Shown: positions 52,271-61,184 of the stretch, piece by piece | Numbering within the stretch: the stretch's first letter is position 1 | Layout of the letters: the number at the start of each line of letters is the position of its first letter | Assembly: GCF_900218015.1 (NCBI RefSeq) | Contig: NZ_UFQQ01000026.1 | Span: 1-64,000 of the forward strand | Direction of reading: 5' to 3' | Length of the DNA: 64,000 bases | From: Rhodopseudomonas pentothenatexigens | GTDB taxonomy: Bacteria > Pseudomonadota > Alphaproteobacteria > Rhizobiales > Xanthobacteraceae | Notes under the pieces: generated by a model | The model's input: only the letters and a program-made list of their open reading frames with translations | Told to the model about the DNA's origin: nothing | The model's database searches: none | Program-made: the position numbers and the translations under genes

Positions 52271-52729
52271 TCACTTGATGCCGAGCAGCTCCACCTCGAA
52301 GATCAGCGTCGCGTTCGGCGGGATCACGCCGCCGGCGCCGCGCGCGCCGTAGCCGAGCTGCGGCGGAATGATCAGCGTGCGCTTGCCGCCGACCTTCATG
52401 GTCGAGACGCCCTCGTCCCAGCCCTTGATCACGCGGCCCATGCCGATCGGAAATTCGAACGGCTCGTTGCGGTCGACCGAGGAGTCGAACTTGCGGGTCT
52501 TGGCGCCGTTCTCGTACAGCCAGCCGGTGTAGTGCATCACGCAGATCTGGCCCGGCTTCGGCGAGGCGCCGGTGCCGACCTGGGTGTCGACGATCTGGAG
52601 GCCCGACGGTGTGGTCACGGTGTTGGCGGGTTCGGACATGGCGGGGGTGCTCGACATCAGGGCCGCCGCCGGAAACAGCGCAGCGACGGCCAAAGCCAGC
52701 ACAGCGCCGGCGGGAAAAGCGAAACGCAT
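52271..52729 (-). CDS. FKBP-type peptidyl-prolyl cis-trans isomerase, exported
   Basis: 152 residues; AAAGGAC precedes the ATG. A signal peptide (about 1-32) is followed by a single FKBP domain with [21 protein letters not shown], the [21 protein letters not shown] core and [23 protein letters not shown]. Residues of the active-site pocket (Tyr, Phe, Asp, Trp, Ile) are present. It should catalyse proline isomerisation in folding periplasmic proteins. Confidence 0.93.
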   Translation of the reverse strand: MRFAFPAGAVLALAVAALFPAAALMSSTPAMSEPANTVTTPSGLQIVDTQVGTGASPKPGQICVMHYTGWLYENGAKTRKFDSSVDRNEPFEFPIGMGRVIKGWDEGVSTMKVGGKRTLIIPPQLGYGARGAGGVIPPNATLIFEVELLGIK

Positions 52730-52946
52730 CGGATTGTCCTTTGGGAAGATCGACGTCGGTCGCAGGGTGAGGCCCGGTTGTAGCCAGATGCGGCCGGGCT
52801 CACAACCATCGGCACGGAACCGGCTCGTGACGGAACGCCGCGCCGTCGCCGCCCCAATTTGCGCGAACGGCTCGCAACGCTAAGCTGCCTGATCGGCGCT
52901 GTCAGGTTCCCGCTGCAGGGCGGCCCGGCCGGAGACCGGAAATCCG

Positions 52947-53294
52947 ATGCAGAACGGCCTGTATTCGATCCACATCCGAATGCTGGACGGCATTCGCGCC
53001 CGCTCGAACGGCGTGATCATCCTGCGCGACGGCCACCTGCTGGGCGGCGATCCGTATTTCTTCACCACCGGTCACTACGACGTCGGCGATGGCCGCTGGA
53101 AAGGCGAACTGGTGACACGACAGCACACGCCCTACAGCGAAACGCCGGGCCGGCCGCTGTTCTCCGGACACGAGGTCACCACCGGGTTTTCCGGCAGTTT
53201 CACAGGCGGCTGGTCGGAAGTGTTCGGCACCTCGCTGGTCGGCAGCCGCAGCGTCGCGTTCCGCGCCACGCTCCGGCTGCTCGCCGCCGACTGA
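52947..53294 (+). CDS. GrlR-like small beta-barrel protein
   Basis: 115 residues. It matches the GrlR-type pattern: MQNGLYSIHIRMLDGIRARS, GVIILRDGHLLGGDPYFFTTG, GRWKGELVTRQHTP and FRATLRLL at the end. GrlR in enteropathogens represses the type III secretion activator GrlA, but most homologues, including those in rhizobia-like bacteria, occur without any secretion system; none is in this window. The role here is therefore unknown. Confidence 0.75.
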   Translation: MQNGLYSIHIRMLDGIRARSNGVIILRDGHLLGGDPYFFTTGHYDVGDGRWKGELVTRQHTPYSETPGRPLFSGHEVTTGFSGSFTGGWSEVFGTSLVGSRSVAFRATLRLLAAD

Positions 53295-53296
53295 AC

Positions 53297-53318
53297 GGAC
53301 GGCGCTCGCGCGCCGTCC
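53297..53318. terminator. Hairpin between convergent genes
   Basis: GGACGGCG (53297-53304), a 6-nt loop, CGCCGTCC (53311-53318). It lies between the stops at 53294 (+) and 53338 (-) and lacks a U-tract. Confidence 0.45.
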
Positions 53319-53337
53319 GGCTCCGGTTGCGGCCGGA

Positions 53338-53580
53338 CTACTTCTTCATCTGATCCTTCGCCATGCCGTCCTTGTGCATGCCGTCTTTGTGCATGCCGTC
53401 CTTGGCCATGGTGTCCTTCTTCATGCCGTCCTTGGACATGGAGTCCTTGGACATCGAGTCTTTGGCCATGCCGTCCTTCTTCTCCATCTTGTCCATGGCA
53501 TAGGCGGCCGGCGCCGCGGCGAGGCTGGCGGAGAAGGCGGCGAAGACGAGAGCGAAAACGAAGCGGGTGCGCAGAGTCAT
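53338..53580 (-). CDS. Exported MxKDx-repeat protein
   Basis: 80 residues from ATG 53580. A signal peptide (MTLRTRFVFALVFAAFSASL, cleavage likely after AYA) is followed by about ten pentapeptides of the form M-x-K-D-x (DGMAK, DSMSK, DGMHK and so on) to the end. This is the known pentapeptide MXKDX repeat type, found as short exported proteins in many Proteobacteria. The charged, Met-rich repeats could bind metal (the Met and His side chains suggest copper or similar), which is inference only. Repeat number probably varies among strains. Confidence 0.85.
   Translation of the reverse strand: MTLRTRFVFALVFAAFSASLAAAPAAYAMDKMEKKDGMAKDSMSKDSMSKDGMKKDTMAKDGMHKDGMHKDGMAKDQMKK
53341..53499. repeat. 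15-bp tandem repeat (coding, MxKDx)
   Basis: About ten imperfect 15-base units, typically CCGTCCTTGTGCATG on the plus strand, encoding the pentapeptides above. The best-conserved neighbours (near 53375-53405) differ at one or two bases, which suggests recent duplication. Confidence 0.85.
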
Positions 53581-53817
53581 GGTGCTGTCATCCTGTTGAC
53601 GTCGATCCAATGCGGCGATGGCCGCCAAGAGAGAGACGCAGCCCGCGGTACGGTTGTTACGCGACCGCCGGAAATTTCATTTCGAGCAGCGATGCGCGCA
53701 ATCGCGCCGCGTGCGTCGCAGCACGTCCTTTCCGCTGGCGGCCCGGAACCTGATGGTCAAGCTGCGCGCCGGGCTGCTGCCGTGCGGCACGGATGTCGAA
53801 CGGTCCGGCTCTGCCGC

Positions 53818-54714
53818 TCAGCCGGCGTCCACATCCGCAAGCCGCGGATCTTCCGCGAAGTAATCGAGCAGCATCTCGATCAGCGCCCGCACCTTCCGAT
53901 CGGGATGAGTCCCTGCGGGGCGGACCACATAGGCGCCGGCCGCCGGGGGCGGATGGCGGGTCATCACCACGATAAGTTCGCCGGATTCCAGATACTCATG
54001 GATCACACAATCCGGGAGCCAGGCGATGCCGAGTCCGGCAGCCGCGGCGACCGCAAGCGCCGTGCCGTTGTCCGCCTTGAAGCGGCCGCGTGGATGCACC
54101 GTGACGATCTGGTTGCCGTCGACGAACTGCCAGCTTTCGGTCCCCTGCATCAGGGCTTGATGAGCGGCGAGGTCGTCGAGCGTTTCCGGCGCCCCGTGCG
54201 CTGCGATGTAGTCCGGGCTGGCGACGAGTTTTCCGGTGATCGCGCCGATACGTCGCGCGACCAGGTTGGAATCCTGCAGATAGCCGACACGGATCGCACA
54301 GTCGAAGCCTTCAGCGACCAGATCGACAAAGCGATCGCTGTAGGAGCTGTGGATCTGAAGCTGCGGATGACGTCGCGCCATCTCGGCCAATGCGGGAGCG
54401 AAGTGGTTCGGACCGAACGACAGCGGCACGGAAACACGCAGGCGCCCGCGAAGCTCGCCGCTCGGCAGGATGGCTTCCCTGGCCGCGTCGATCTCGGCGC
54501 CGACCCGGGCCGCATGATTGCGTAGCGTCGTGCCGGCCTCGGTGAGTGCCGCGCCGCGTGTGGTCCGCGCCAGAAGCTGCACACCGAGCTCCGCCTCGAG
54601 CCGGAGCAGCCGCCGGCTGACGACCGACTTGGCGACGCCGAGCCGGCGCGCTGCGGCCGATACGCCGCCGGAGTCGGCGACCTCGACGAAGGTCGCCAGG
54701 TCTTCGATGTCCAA
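53818..54714 (-). CDS. LysR-family transcriptional regulator
   Basis: 298 residues. An N-terminal winged helix-turn-helix (MDIEDLATFVEVADSGGVSA with AARRLGVAKSVVSRRLLRLE), then the periplasmic-binding-like effector domain (LRVSVPLSFGPNHFAPALA, DCAIRVGYLQDSNLVARRIG). The AARRLGxxxSVVSRR helix fits the CrgA/DsdC subgroup of LysR. It is divergent from the hydrolase at 54859 with 144 bp between, where GTTCCGGAAC (54821-54830) is a possible binding site; it probably controls that gene. Confidence 0.93.
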   Translation of the reverse strand: MDIEDLATFVEVADSGGVSAAARRLGVAKSVVSRRLLRLEAELGVQLLARTTRGAALTEAGTTLRNHAARVGAEIDAAREAILPSGELRGRLRVSVPLSFGPNHFAPALAEMARRHPQLQIHSSYSDRFVDLVAEGFDCAIRVGYLQDSNLVARRIGAITGKLVASPDYIAAHGAPETLDDLAAHQALMQGTESWQFVDGNQIVTVHPRGRFKADNGTALAVAAAAGLGIAWLPDCVIHEYLESGELIVVMTRHPPPAAGAYVVRPAGTHPDRKVRALIEMLLDYFAEDPRLADVDAG

Positions 54715-54858
54715 TTCAGCGTTCCCCGGATGGCGACACAGCTTCGCGCCCTACAGCGCTACCGCATCACACCTCCGAATGCCAGTTTCCGCGCGTCCAG
54801 GCAGCGCCACGCCCGGTCCTGTTCCGGAACTCGCGCCACCCACAACAGCAAAGGATGA

Positions 54859-55512
54859 ATGATGCCCCTTCGTAATGGTCTTGCGTCGCTTCTGCGCCCC
54901 GAGGATTCGGTGCTCGTGCTGATCGATCACCAGCCCTATCAGCTCGCCAACGTGAACAGTCACGAACCGCAGATGGTGATCAACAACACGGCCGGTCTGG
55001 CGAAGGTCGCCAAAGCGTTCGGCGTTCCCACAATCCTGACCACGGTGATCGCCAAGCGCGGCGGCCTGCTGTTCCCGCAGATCACCGACGTGTTCCCCGG
55101 CCAGGAGGTGATCGACCGGACCTTGATCAACACCTGGGAGGACCGCAAGGTGGTCGACGCCGTCAAGGCAACCGGCCGCAAGCAATTGGTGATCGCCGGG
55201 CTGTGGACCGAAGTCTGCGTCGCGATGCCGGCGATCCAGGCGGCCGGCGAAGGCTGGGACGTCACGGTCATCACCGATGCGTCCGGCGGCACGTCGGTCG
55301 AGGCCCACCACGTGGCGATCCAGCGCATGATCGCGGCCGGCGTCAACATGATGACCTGGATGGCGATCGCCGCCGAATGGCAGCGCGATTGGGCTCGGCT
55401 CGAACAGGCCGCCAAGCTCACGGAGGTGATCGTCGAGCACGCCGGCGGCAGCGGCATCGCCTTCCTGTGGGAACAGCAGCTCCTCAACACCCCGGTTCCA
55501 AAGGCCGGCTGA
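54859..55512 (+). CDS. Isochorismatase-like cysteine hydrolase (YcaC type)
   Basis: 217 residues; AAAGGA upstream of ATG 54859 (another ATG follows at once). Isochorismatase-like fold: VLVLIDHQPYQL with the catalytic Asp (D23), a Lys in the ATGRKQLVIAGL region and the nucleophile in WTEVCVAMPA (Cys near 120). The length and sequence pattern resemble E. coli YcaC, a hydrolase of unknown natural substrate. Likely regulated by the divergent LysR gene. Confidence 0.9.
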   Translation: MMPLRNGLASLLRPEDSVLVLIDHQPYQLANVNSHEPQMVINNTAGLAKVAKAFGVPTILTTVIAKRGGLLFPQITDVFPGQEVIDRTLINTWEDRKVVDAVKATGRKQLVIAGLWTEVCVAMPAIQAAGEGWDVTVITDASGGTSVEAHHVAIQRMIAAGVNMMTWMAIAAEWQRDWARLEQAAKLTEVIVEHAGGSGIAFLWEQQLLNTPVPKAG

Positions 55513-55608
55513 TCGAAGCAGGTACGCCGGCTTTCGACCCGCTGCTTGGCCTCGGGCGGCCGTGATCGACTCGAACTGAGAGCAACAAGATCAGGCTGTC
55601 GAGTTTAT

Positions 55609-55686
55609 CATTGCGAGAAGCGAAGCGACCAAGCAATCCAGAAGTCCCATGCTCGGCGCCTCTGGATTGCTACGCTTTGCTCTCAA
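55609..55686. repeat. Dispersed palindromic repeat, family A, copy 3
   Basis: Left arm TTGCGAGAAGCGAAGCG and AAGCAATCCAGA, right arm TCTGGATTGCTACGCTTTGC and TCTCAA. It is more decayed than copy 1. Located between the hydrolase and the convergent mvaB gene. Confidence 0.8.
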
Positions 55687-55778
55687 TCAAGGGATAGCCT
55701 AATTGATTTGGCGGCCTGGATTGCCATTCTGGCTCACGAGATGACGGTGTATCTGCGCCAGGTCCGAACGCGAATTGC

Positions 55779-56684
55779 CTAACTGCCGCGCTTCTTCTTC
55801 GCGTTCAGCGCATTGACCACGCGGCTCACCGGCGGACGGCCGAGCAGTGCGGCGACGCTGTTGGTCGCGGCGACGAGCTTGTCCATGTCGATGCCGGTCG
55901 ACACGCCGATGCCTTCCAGCATGTACACCACGTCCTCGGTGGCGACGTTGCCGGTGGCGCCCGGCGCATAGGGACAGCCGCCGAGGCCGCCAGCGGCGCT
56001 GTCGATGACGCGGGCGCCCTCCTCCAGGCCGGCATAGAGATTGGCGAGCGCCTGACCGTAGGTGTCGTGGAAGTGCATCGCCAGCGAGGCCATCGGGATC
56101 GCCTCGGCGCAGGCGCGCAGCAGCTCGCGCACCTTCCTCGGCGTGCCGACCCCGATGGTATCGCCGAGCGAGATCTCGTAGCAGCCGAGATCCCACAGCG
56201 TCGTCGCGGCATCGACCACCGCCTGCACCGGCACCTCGCCGTCGAACGGACAGCCGAGCACGCAGGACACGTAGCCGCGCACTTTGACACTGTCGGCCTG
56301 GGCGCGGGCGATCACCGGCTTGAAGCGCTCGATCGATTCCGCGACCGAGCAATTGATATTGGCGCGCGAAAAGCCCTCCGACGCCGAGGCGAACACCGCG
56401 ACGACCTGCGCGCCGGCGGCGCGCGCAGCCTCGTAGCCCTTCTCGTTCGGCACCAGCACGTGGAATTCGCCGGGCAGCTTCAATGCCGCGCGCAGCACCT
56501 CGTCGGAGCCCTGCATCTGCGGCACCGCCTTCGGCGACACGAAGGCGCCGACCTCGACAGTGGTGAGGCCGGCCGCGACCAGCGCCTCGACGAAGGCGAC
56601 GCGGTCGGCGACGCTGACCGGCGTCTTCTCGTTCTGCAGCCCGTCGCGCGGGCCGACTTCGACGATGCGGATGGTGTCGGTCAT
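55779..56684 (-). CDS. mvaB: Hydroxymethylglutaryl-CoA lyase
   Basis: 301 residues, TIM-barrel lyase. Catalytic landmarks are VGPRDGLQNEK with the Arg-Asp pair, and the glycine-rich loop GGLGGCPYAPGATGNVATED with the essential Cys near residue 235. It splits HMG-CoA into acetoacetate and acetyl-CoA, the last step of leucine breakdown. Third gene after mccB and mccA, separated from mccA by a 118-bp gap filled by a palindromic repeat. Confidence 0.95.
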   Translation of the reverse strand: MTDTIRIVEVGPRDGLQNEKTPVSVADRVAFVEALVAAGLTTVEVGAFVSPKAVPQMQGSDEVLRAALKLPGEFHVLVPNEKGYEAARAAGAQVVAVFASASEGFSRANINCSVAESIERFKPVIARAQADSVKVRGYVSCVLGCPFDGEVPVQAVVDAATTLWDLGCYEISLGDTIGVGTPRKVRELLRACAEAIPMASLAMHFHDTYGQALANLYAGLEEGARVIDSAAGGLGGCPYAPGATGNVATEDVVYMLEGIGVSTGIDMDKLVAATNSVAALLGRPPVSRVVNALNAKKKRGS

Positions 56685-56708
56685 GCGCCCTCCAAGTAGT
56701 ATACTCCG

Positions 56709-56797
56709 TCATGCCCGGCCTTGTGCCGGGCATCCACGCCTTTCAGCGGATCAACGCCCGAAGACGTGGATGGCCGGGACGAGCCCGGCCATGACGG
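56709..56797. repeat. Dispersed palindromic repeat, family B, copy 2
   Basis: Arms TCATGCCCGGCCTTGTGCC and GGACGAGCCCGGCCATGAC, inner arms CATCCACG and CGTGGATG. It lies inside the mccA-mvaB intergenic gap, so any mccBA-mvaB transcript must pass through it. Confidence 0.85.
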
Positions 56798-56801
56798 GGA
56801 A

Positions 56802-58820
56802 TTATGACTCCGCGTCCGGCTCGATCTCGGCGAGCTCGGCGCCTTCCTGGACGATGTCGCCGACCTTGCATTTGATCGCCTTCAGCGTGCCGGCGAACGG
56901 CGCGCGCAGGGTCTGCTCCATCTTCATCACTTCGAGCGTGAGGATAGGCGCGCCCTTGTCGAGCTTGGCGCCGGCTTCCGCGAGCAGCGCCACCACGGTG
57001 CCGGGCAGCGGCGCCACGATCTTGTCCTCGCCGACCGCCTCCTCGCTCTCGCCGCCGAACGGATCGACCAGATGCAGCTCGAACCGACCGTTGCGGGTGC
57101 GCACATAAAGCTCGTGGCCGTCGACCACGGCATGGATGCGCGCGCGGGCATCGCCGAGCGACACGTCGATGCCGTCGCCATTGGCCACCCAAGCGAACGC
57201 AAGCTCGCGGCCGTCGATCGTCAGCGACGACGCTCCCCCGCCATAGGTCAGCTCAACCTTGTGATCGGTGTGGTCGGGCCCCTGCCCGCGCCGGAACAAA
57301 AAGGCGCGCTTGCGCCGGCCGACCGGCATCCAGCCGGACGTCCGCCACGGCGACGGGCCCTCGGCCTTGGCGGCTTCGTCCTCGCCGCGCAGGATCGCCG
57401 CGACCGCGGCGGCGAGTTCGAGATCGCCGGGCGCGCTCGGCGCGGCGGTGAGCGCTGCGAGATTGCGCTCGATGAAGCCGGTGTCGATGGCGTTGGCCCG
57501 CACCTCGGAATGCGTCACCAGCGCCGACAGGAACGGAATGTTGGTGACGACGCCGCGGACGTCGGTGTCGTTGAGACCACGGTCGAGCCGGTCGATCGCA
57601 GCCTGACGGGTCGGCGCCCAGGCGATCACCTTGGCGAGCATCGCGTCGTAATACGGCGACACGCTGTCGCCAGCGCGATAGCCGGCGTCGATCCGCAGAC
57701 CGTCCGTCTCCGCCGGCGTCCGCCAGGTCGTGATCTGGCCGACCGACGGCATGAAATTCTTCGCCGGGTTCTCGGCGTAAACCCGAGCCTCGATGGCGTG
57801 GCCATTGAGCCGGAGCTGATCCTGCTTGAGCGGCAGCGCCTCGCCGAACGCGACGCGAAGCTGCCATTCGACCAAATCGACGCCGCTGATCAGCTCGGTC
57901 ACCGGATGCTCGACCTGCAGGCGGGTGTTCATCTCGATGAAGAACACGTCTTTGCCGTCCGAGACGAACTCGATGGTGCCCGCGCCGACATAGTTCACCG
58001 CGCCTGCCGCGCGCCGCGCCGCGGCACACACCGTCTCGCGCTGCGCAGCATCGAGCGTCGGCGATGGCGCCTCCTCGATCACCTTCTGGTGGCGACGCTG
58101 CAGCGTGCATTCGCGCTCGAACAGCGACACCAGATTGCCGTGGCTGTCGCCGACGATTTGCACTTCGATGTGGCGCGGATTGTCGACGTAGCGCTCGATC
58201 AGCAGCGTATCGTCGCCGAATGCCGCCTTGGCCTCGCGCTTGGCACTGACGATCGCGGCGGCAAGTTCGTCGGCCTTGCGCACCACCCGCATGCCGCGTC
58301 CGCCGCCGCCGGCCGAGGCTTTCACCAGCACCGGGAAGCCGATCTTGTCGGCGGCCGCGGCGAGCGTGGCGTCGTCCTGCGCAGCCCCGTGATAGCCCGG
58401 CACCAGCGGCACACCGGCCTTCTCCATCAGCGCCTTGGAGCCCGACTTCGAGCCCATCGCGGTGATCATCTCCGGCGTCGGCCCGACGAACACCAGTCCG
58501 GCGTCGGCGCAGGCCTGCGCGAATTCGGCGCTTTCCGACAGGAATCCGTAACCGGGATGCACCGCCTCGGCACCGCTCTGTCTGGCGGCCGCGATGATCC
58601 GCTCGATGTTCAAGTAACTGTCGCGCGCCCGCGCCGGGCCAAGCAGCATCGCCTCGTCGGCCTCGGCGACGTGCTGGGCGCCGGCGTCGGCTTCGGAATA
58701 CACCGCGACAGTGCGCAAGCCCATCGCGCGCGCGGTGCGGATGACGCGGCAGGCGATCTCGCCGCGGTTGGCGATCAGCAGCGTGCGGAAGCGACGATAC
58801 AGGGCGGTGCTGGTCATCAT
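56802..58820 (-). CDS. mccA: Methylcrotonyl-CoA carboxylase, biotin-carrying alpha subunit
   Basis: 672 residues. Biotin carboxylase domain (1-450): TLLIANRGEIACRVIRTARA, the ATP loop KASAGGGGRGMRVV, and FIEMNTRLQVEHPVTELI. The C-terminal biotinyl domain has EVMKMEQ near residue 632, the Lys carrying biotin. It carboxylates biotin and passes CO2 to MccB, which makes 3-methylglutaconyl-CoA. The mccB gene ends 13 bp upstream. The specific choice of methylcrotonyl-CoA over other acyl-CoAs comes from the neighbouring genes. Confidence 0.93.
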   Translation of the reverse strand: MMTSTALYRRFRTLLIANRGEIACRVIRTARAMGLRTVAVYSEADAGAQHVAEADEAMLLGPARARDSYLNIERIIAAARQSGAEAVHPGYGFLSESAEFAQACADAGLVFVGPTPEMITAMGSKSGSKALMEKAGVPLVPGYHGAAQDDATLAAAADKIGFPVLVKASAGGGGRGMRVVRKADELAAAIVSAKREAKAAFGDDTLLIERYVDNPRHIEVQIVGDSHGNLVSLFERECTLQRRHQKVIEEAPSPTLDAAQRETVCAAARRAAGAVNYVGAGTIEFVSDGKDVFFIEMNTRLQVEHPVTELISGVDLVEWQLRVAFGEALPLKQDQLRLNGHAIEARVYAENPAKNFMPSVGQITTWRTPAETDGLRIDAGYRAGDSVSPYYDAMLAKVIAWAPTRQAAIDRLDRGLNDTDVRGVVTNIPFLSALVTHSEVRANAIDTGFIERNLAALTAAPSAPGDLELAAAVAAILRGEDEAAKAEGPSPWRTSGWMPVGRRKRAFLFRRGQGPDHTDHKVELTYGGGASSLTIDGRELAFAWVANGDGIDVSLGDARARIHAVVDGHELYVRTRNGRFELHLVDPFGGESEEAVGEDKIVAPLPGTVVALLAEAGAKLDKGAPILTLEVMKMEQTLRAPFAGTLKAIKCKVGDIVQEGAELAEIEPDAES

Positions 58821-58833
58821 CAGATCCTGATCA

Positions 58834-60438
58834 TCACATCCGGAACAGGCCGAACCTGGTCGGTTCGATCGGCGCGTTACTGGACGCCGACAGGCCGAGA
58901 CCGAGCACCAGCCGCGTATCGGCGGGATCGATCACGCCGTCGTCCCACAGCCGTGCGGTCGCGTAGTACGGGCTGCCCTGGGTTTCGTATTGCGCACGGA
59001 TCGGCGAGCGGAAGTCCTCCTCCTCCTCCGCACTCCAGCTGCCGCCCTTGGCCTCGATATTGTCGCGGCGGAGCTGGCTCAGCACCATCGCGGCCTGCTC
59101 GCCGCCCATCACCGAGATCCGCGCGTTCGGCCACATCCACAAAAACCGCGGCGAATACGCCCGTCCGCACATCCCGTAATTGCCGGCGCCGTAGGAGCCA
59201 CCGATCACCACGGTGAATTTCGGCACGTTGGCGGTCGCGACCGCGGTCACCAGCTTGGCGCCGTCGCGGGCGATGCCGCCGGCTTCGTATTTCTTGCCGA
59301 CCATGAAGCCGGTGATGTTCTGCAGGAACACCAGCGGAATGCCGCGTTGGCAGCACAGCTCGATGAAATGCGCCCCCTTCAGCGAGCTTTCGCTGAACAG
59401 GATGCCGTTGTTGGCGATGATGCCGACCGGAAAGCCCCAGATATGCGCGAAGCCGCACACCAGGGTCTGGCCGTACAGCTTCTTGAATTCGTCGAACTCG
59501 GAGCCGTCGACGATCCGGGCGATGATGTCGCGCACGTCGAACGGCTTGCGCGCTTCCGCCGGTACGATGCCGTAGAGCTGCTCGGCCGGATACAGCGGCT
59601 CGCGCGGCTGCCGCATGTTCAGCGCCGGCCGCTGCGGCGGCTTCAACGTGCCGACGATTTTTCGCGCGATGCCGATCGCGTGGGCGTCGTTCTGCGCGTA
59701 GTGATCGGTGACGCCGGACTGCCGCGAATGCACGTCGGCGCCGCCGAGTTCTTCGGCCGACACCACTTCGCCGGTCGCCGCCTTCACCAGCGGCGGGCCG
59801 CCGAGAAAGATCGTGCCCTGATTGCGGACGATGATGCTCTCGTCCGACATCGCCGGCACATAGGCGCCGCCGGCGGTGCACGACCCCATCACCACCGCGA
59901 TCTGCGGAATGCCGGCAGCCGACATGTTGGCCTGGTTGAAGAAGATCCGGCCGAAGTGCCGCTCGTCCGGAAACACCTCGTCCTGCTGCGGCAGGAAGGC
60001 GCCGCCGGAATCCACCATGTAGATGCACGGCAGGTTGTTCTGCCGCGCGATGTCCTGCGCGCGCAGATGCTTCTTCACCGTCAGCGGATAATAGGTGCCG
60101 CCCTTCACCGTCGCATCGTTGGCGACGATCATGCATTCGCGGCCCATCACGCGACCGATGCCGGTGACGATCGATGCCGAATGCACGTCGCCGCCATACA
60201 GGCCGTTGGCGGCGAGCGGCGACAGTTCGAGAAACGCGGTGCCGGGATCGAGCAGCAGGTCGACACGGTCGCGCGGCAGCAGCTTGCCACGCGCGGTGTG
60301 CTTGGCGCGGGCCGCATCGCCGCCGCCGGCGGCGACCGCCGCCAGCTTGTCGTTCAGTTCGGCGACCAGCGTCCGCATCGCATCGGCATTGCGCGCGAAA
60401 TCGGCCGAACCGGGATCGATCTTGGAGTGCAGCGACAT
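58834..60438 (-). CDS. mccB: Methylcrotonyl-CoA carboxylase, carboxyltransferase beta subunit
   Basis: 534 residues from ATG 60438, standard for MccB. Carboxyltransferase features: [38 protein letters not shown], and [20 protein letters not shown] with the GG oxyanion elements, then [15 protein letters not shown]. Upstream in-frame extension to 60489 is rejected because it lacks family similarity. It transfers CO2 from biotin to 3-methylcrotonyl-CoA. First gene of the leucine-catabolic operon; isovaleryl-CoA dehydrogenase, often upstream, is not in this stretch. Confidence 0.94.
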   Translation of the reverse strand: MSLHSKIDPGSADFARNADAMRTLVAELNDKLAAVAAGGGDAARAKHTARGKLLPRDRVDLLLDPGTAFLELSPLAANGLYGGDVHSASIVTGIGRVMGRECMIVANDATVKGGTYYPLTVKKHLRAQDIARQNNLPCIYMVDSGGAFLPQQDEVFPDERHFGRIFFNQANMSAAGIPQIAVVMGSCTAGGAYVPAMSDESIIVRNQGTIFLGGPPLVKAATGEVVSAEELGGADVHSRQSGVTDHYAQNDAHAIGIARKIVGTLKPPQRPALNMRQPREPLYPAEQLYGIVPAEARKPFDVRDIIARIVDGSEFDEFKKLYGQTLVCGFAHIWGFPVGIIANNGILFSESSLKGAHFIELCCQRGIPLVFLQNITGFMVGKKYEAGGIARDGAKLVTAVATANVPKFTVVIGGSYGAGNYGMCGRAYSPRFLWMWPNARISVMGGEQAAMVLSQLRRDNIEAKGGSWSAEEEEDFRSPIRAQYETQGSPYYATARLWDDGVIDPADTRLVLGLGLSASSNAPIEPTRFGLFRM

Positions 60439-60637
60439 GGCGTTTCCGGCAGGTTCTGACTCGCTTCGGAACCGAAGCGTTGAAGACATCGTGTCATCGC
60501 CGGGGCGCCAGGCGCAACCCTAACCTGACCCAGCGCAGTGCAGGACGCGCATAGCCGTTCGCCGCAGCCTCAGGCTTGCGCCGAGCGGTCGTGCGGCTCG
60601 CCGCGGCGTCCGCGAGAAGCCGCGGGCAATGGTCGGA

Positions 60638-60943
60638 TCAATGCGTCCAGGGCTCGGGACGGCGGAAGGCGAAATTGTCGGCATAGGCCGCGCGGCGGCG
60701 CGCCGGCTCCTTCGGCTCGATCACCTGATACGGAATGCCTTCCCGCTCACAATAGGCGATCGCCTCGTCGCGGGTGTGGAAATGCAGGCTGATCTGCTGC
60801 TGCATGTCGGAGGACGAGGTCCAGCCCATCAGCGGCTCGATCATGCGCGGCTTCTCGGGCTCGTAATCGAGCTGCCATTCCCGGGTCTTGGCGGTCCCGG
60901 ATTGCATCGCGTTCTTGGCGGGCTTGAAGATCCGTGCGGTCAT
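60638..60943 (-). CDS. NADH dehydrogenase (complex I) NDUFS4-like accessory subunit
   Basis: 101 residues from ATG 60943, the usual size of the alphaproteobacterial protein. Family blocks: ARIFKPAKNAMQSGTAKTREWQL, EPLMGWTSSSDMQQQI, and FHTRDEAIAYCEREGIPYQV, then NFAFRRPEPWTH. It corresponds to the 18 kDa subunit of mitochondrial complex I, an accessory subunit that alphaproteobacteria share with mitochondria. Stand-alone here; no other nuo genes are nearby. The longer in-frame extension is spurious. Confidence 0.92.
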   Translation of the reverse strand: MTARIFKPAKNAMQSGTAKTREWQLDYEPEKPRMIEPLMGWTSSSDMQQQISLHFHTRDEAIAYCEREGIPYQVIEPKEPARRRAAYADNFAFRRPEPWTH

Positions 60944-61184
60944 GGAAGGGTCGAACCTATCGAGGAATGGCGGTGTGCCGGTTTGGTGGAAGCGGCGGTC
61001 CTGGTGTATCGTTCCCGAGCGTAACGGACCATGCCGGATTTGCGTAGAGGTGTACGGTCGGTCCCGGCCACTCGTGATTCCGTCGCTCGGCGGTTCAGTT
61101 TCCTGAATTCCTATATTCCGTCCCCGGCATCGTGACAATCACAGCCCGGGCGACGATTTGGCAACGATACGGACGGTCCATTCT

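Noticed and set aside
53344-53490. Tandem repeats as a CRISPR array
   Set aside because: Units are 15 bp without spacers and keep a reading frame; they encode MxKDx pentapeptides.
60944-61138. N-terminal extension of the NDUFS4-like subunit
   Set aside because: The extension lacks family similarity; the 101-residue form from 60943 matches the family.
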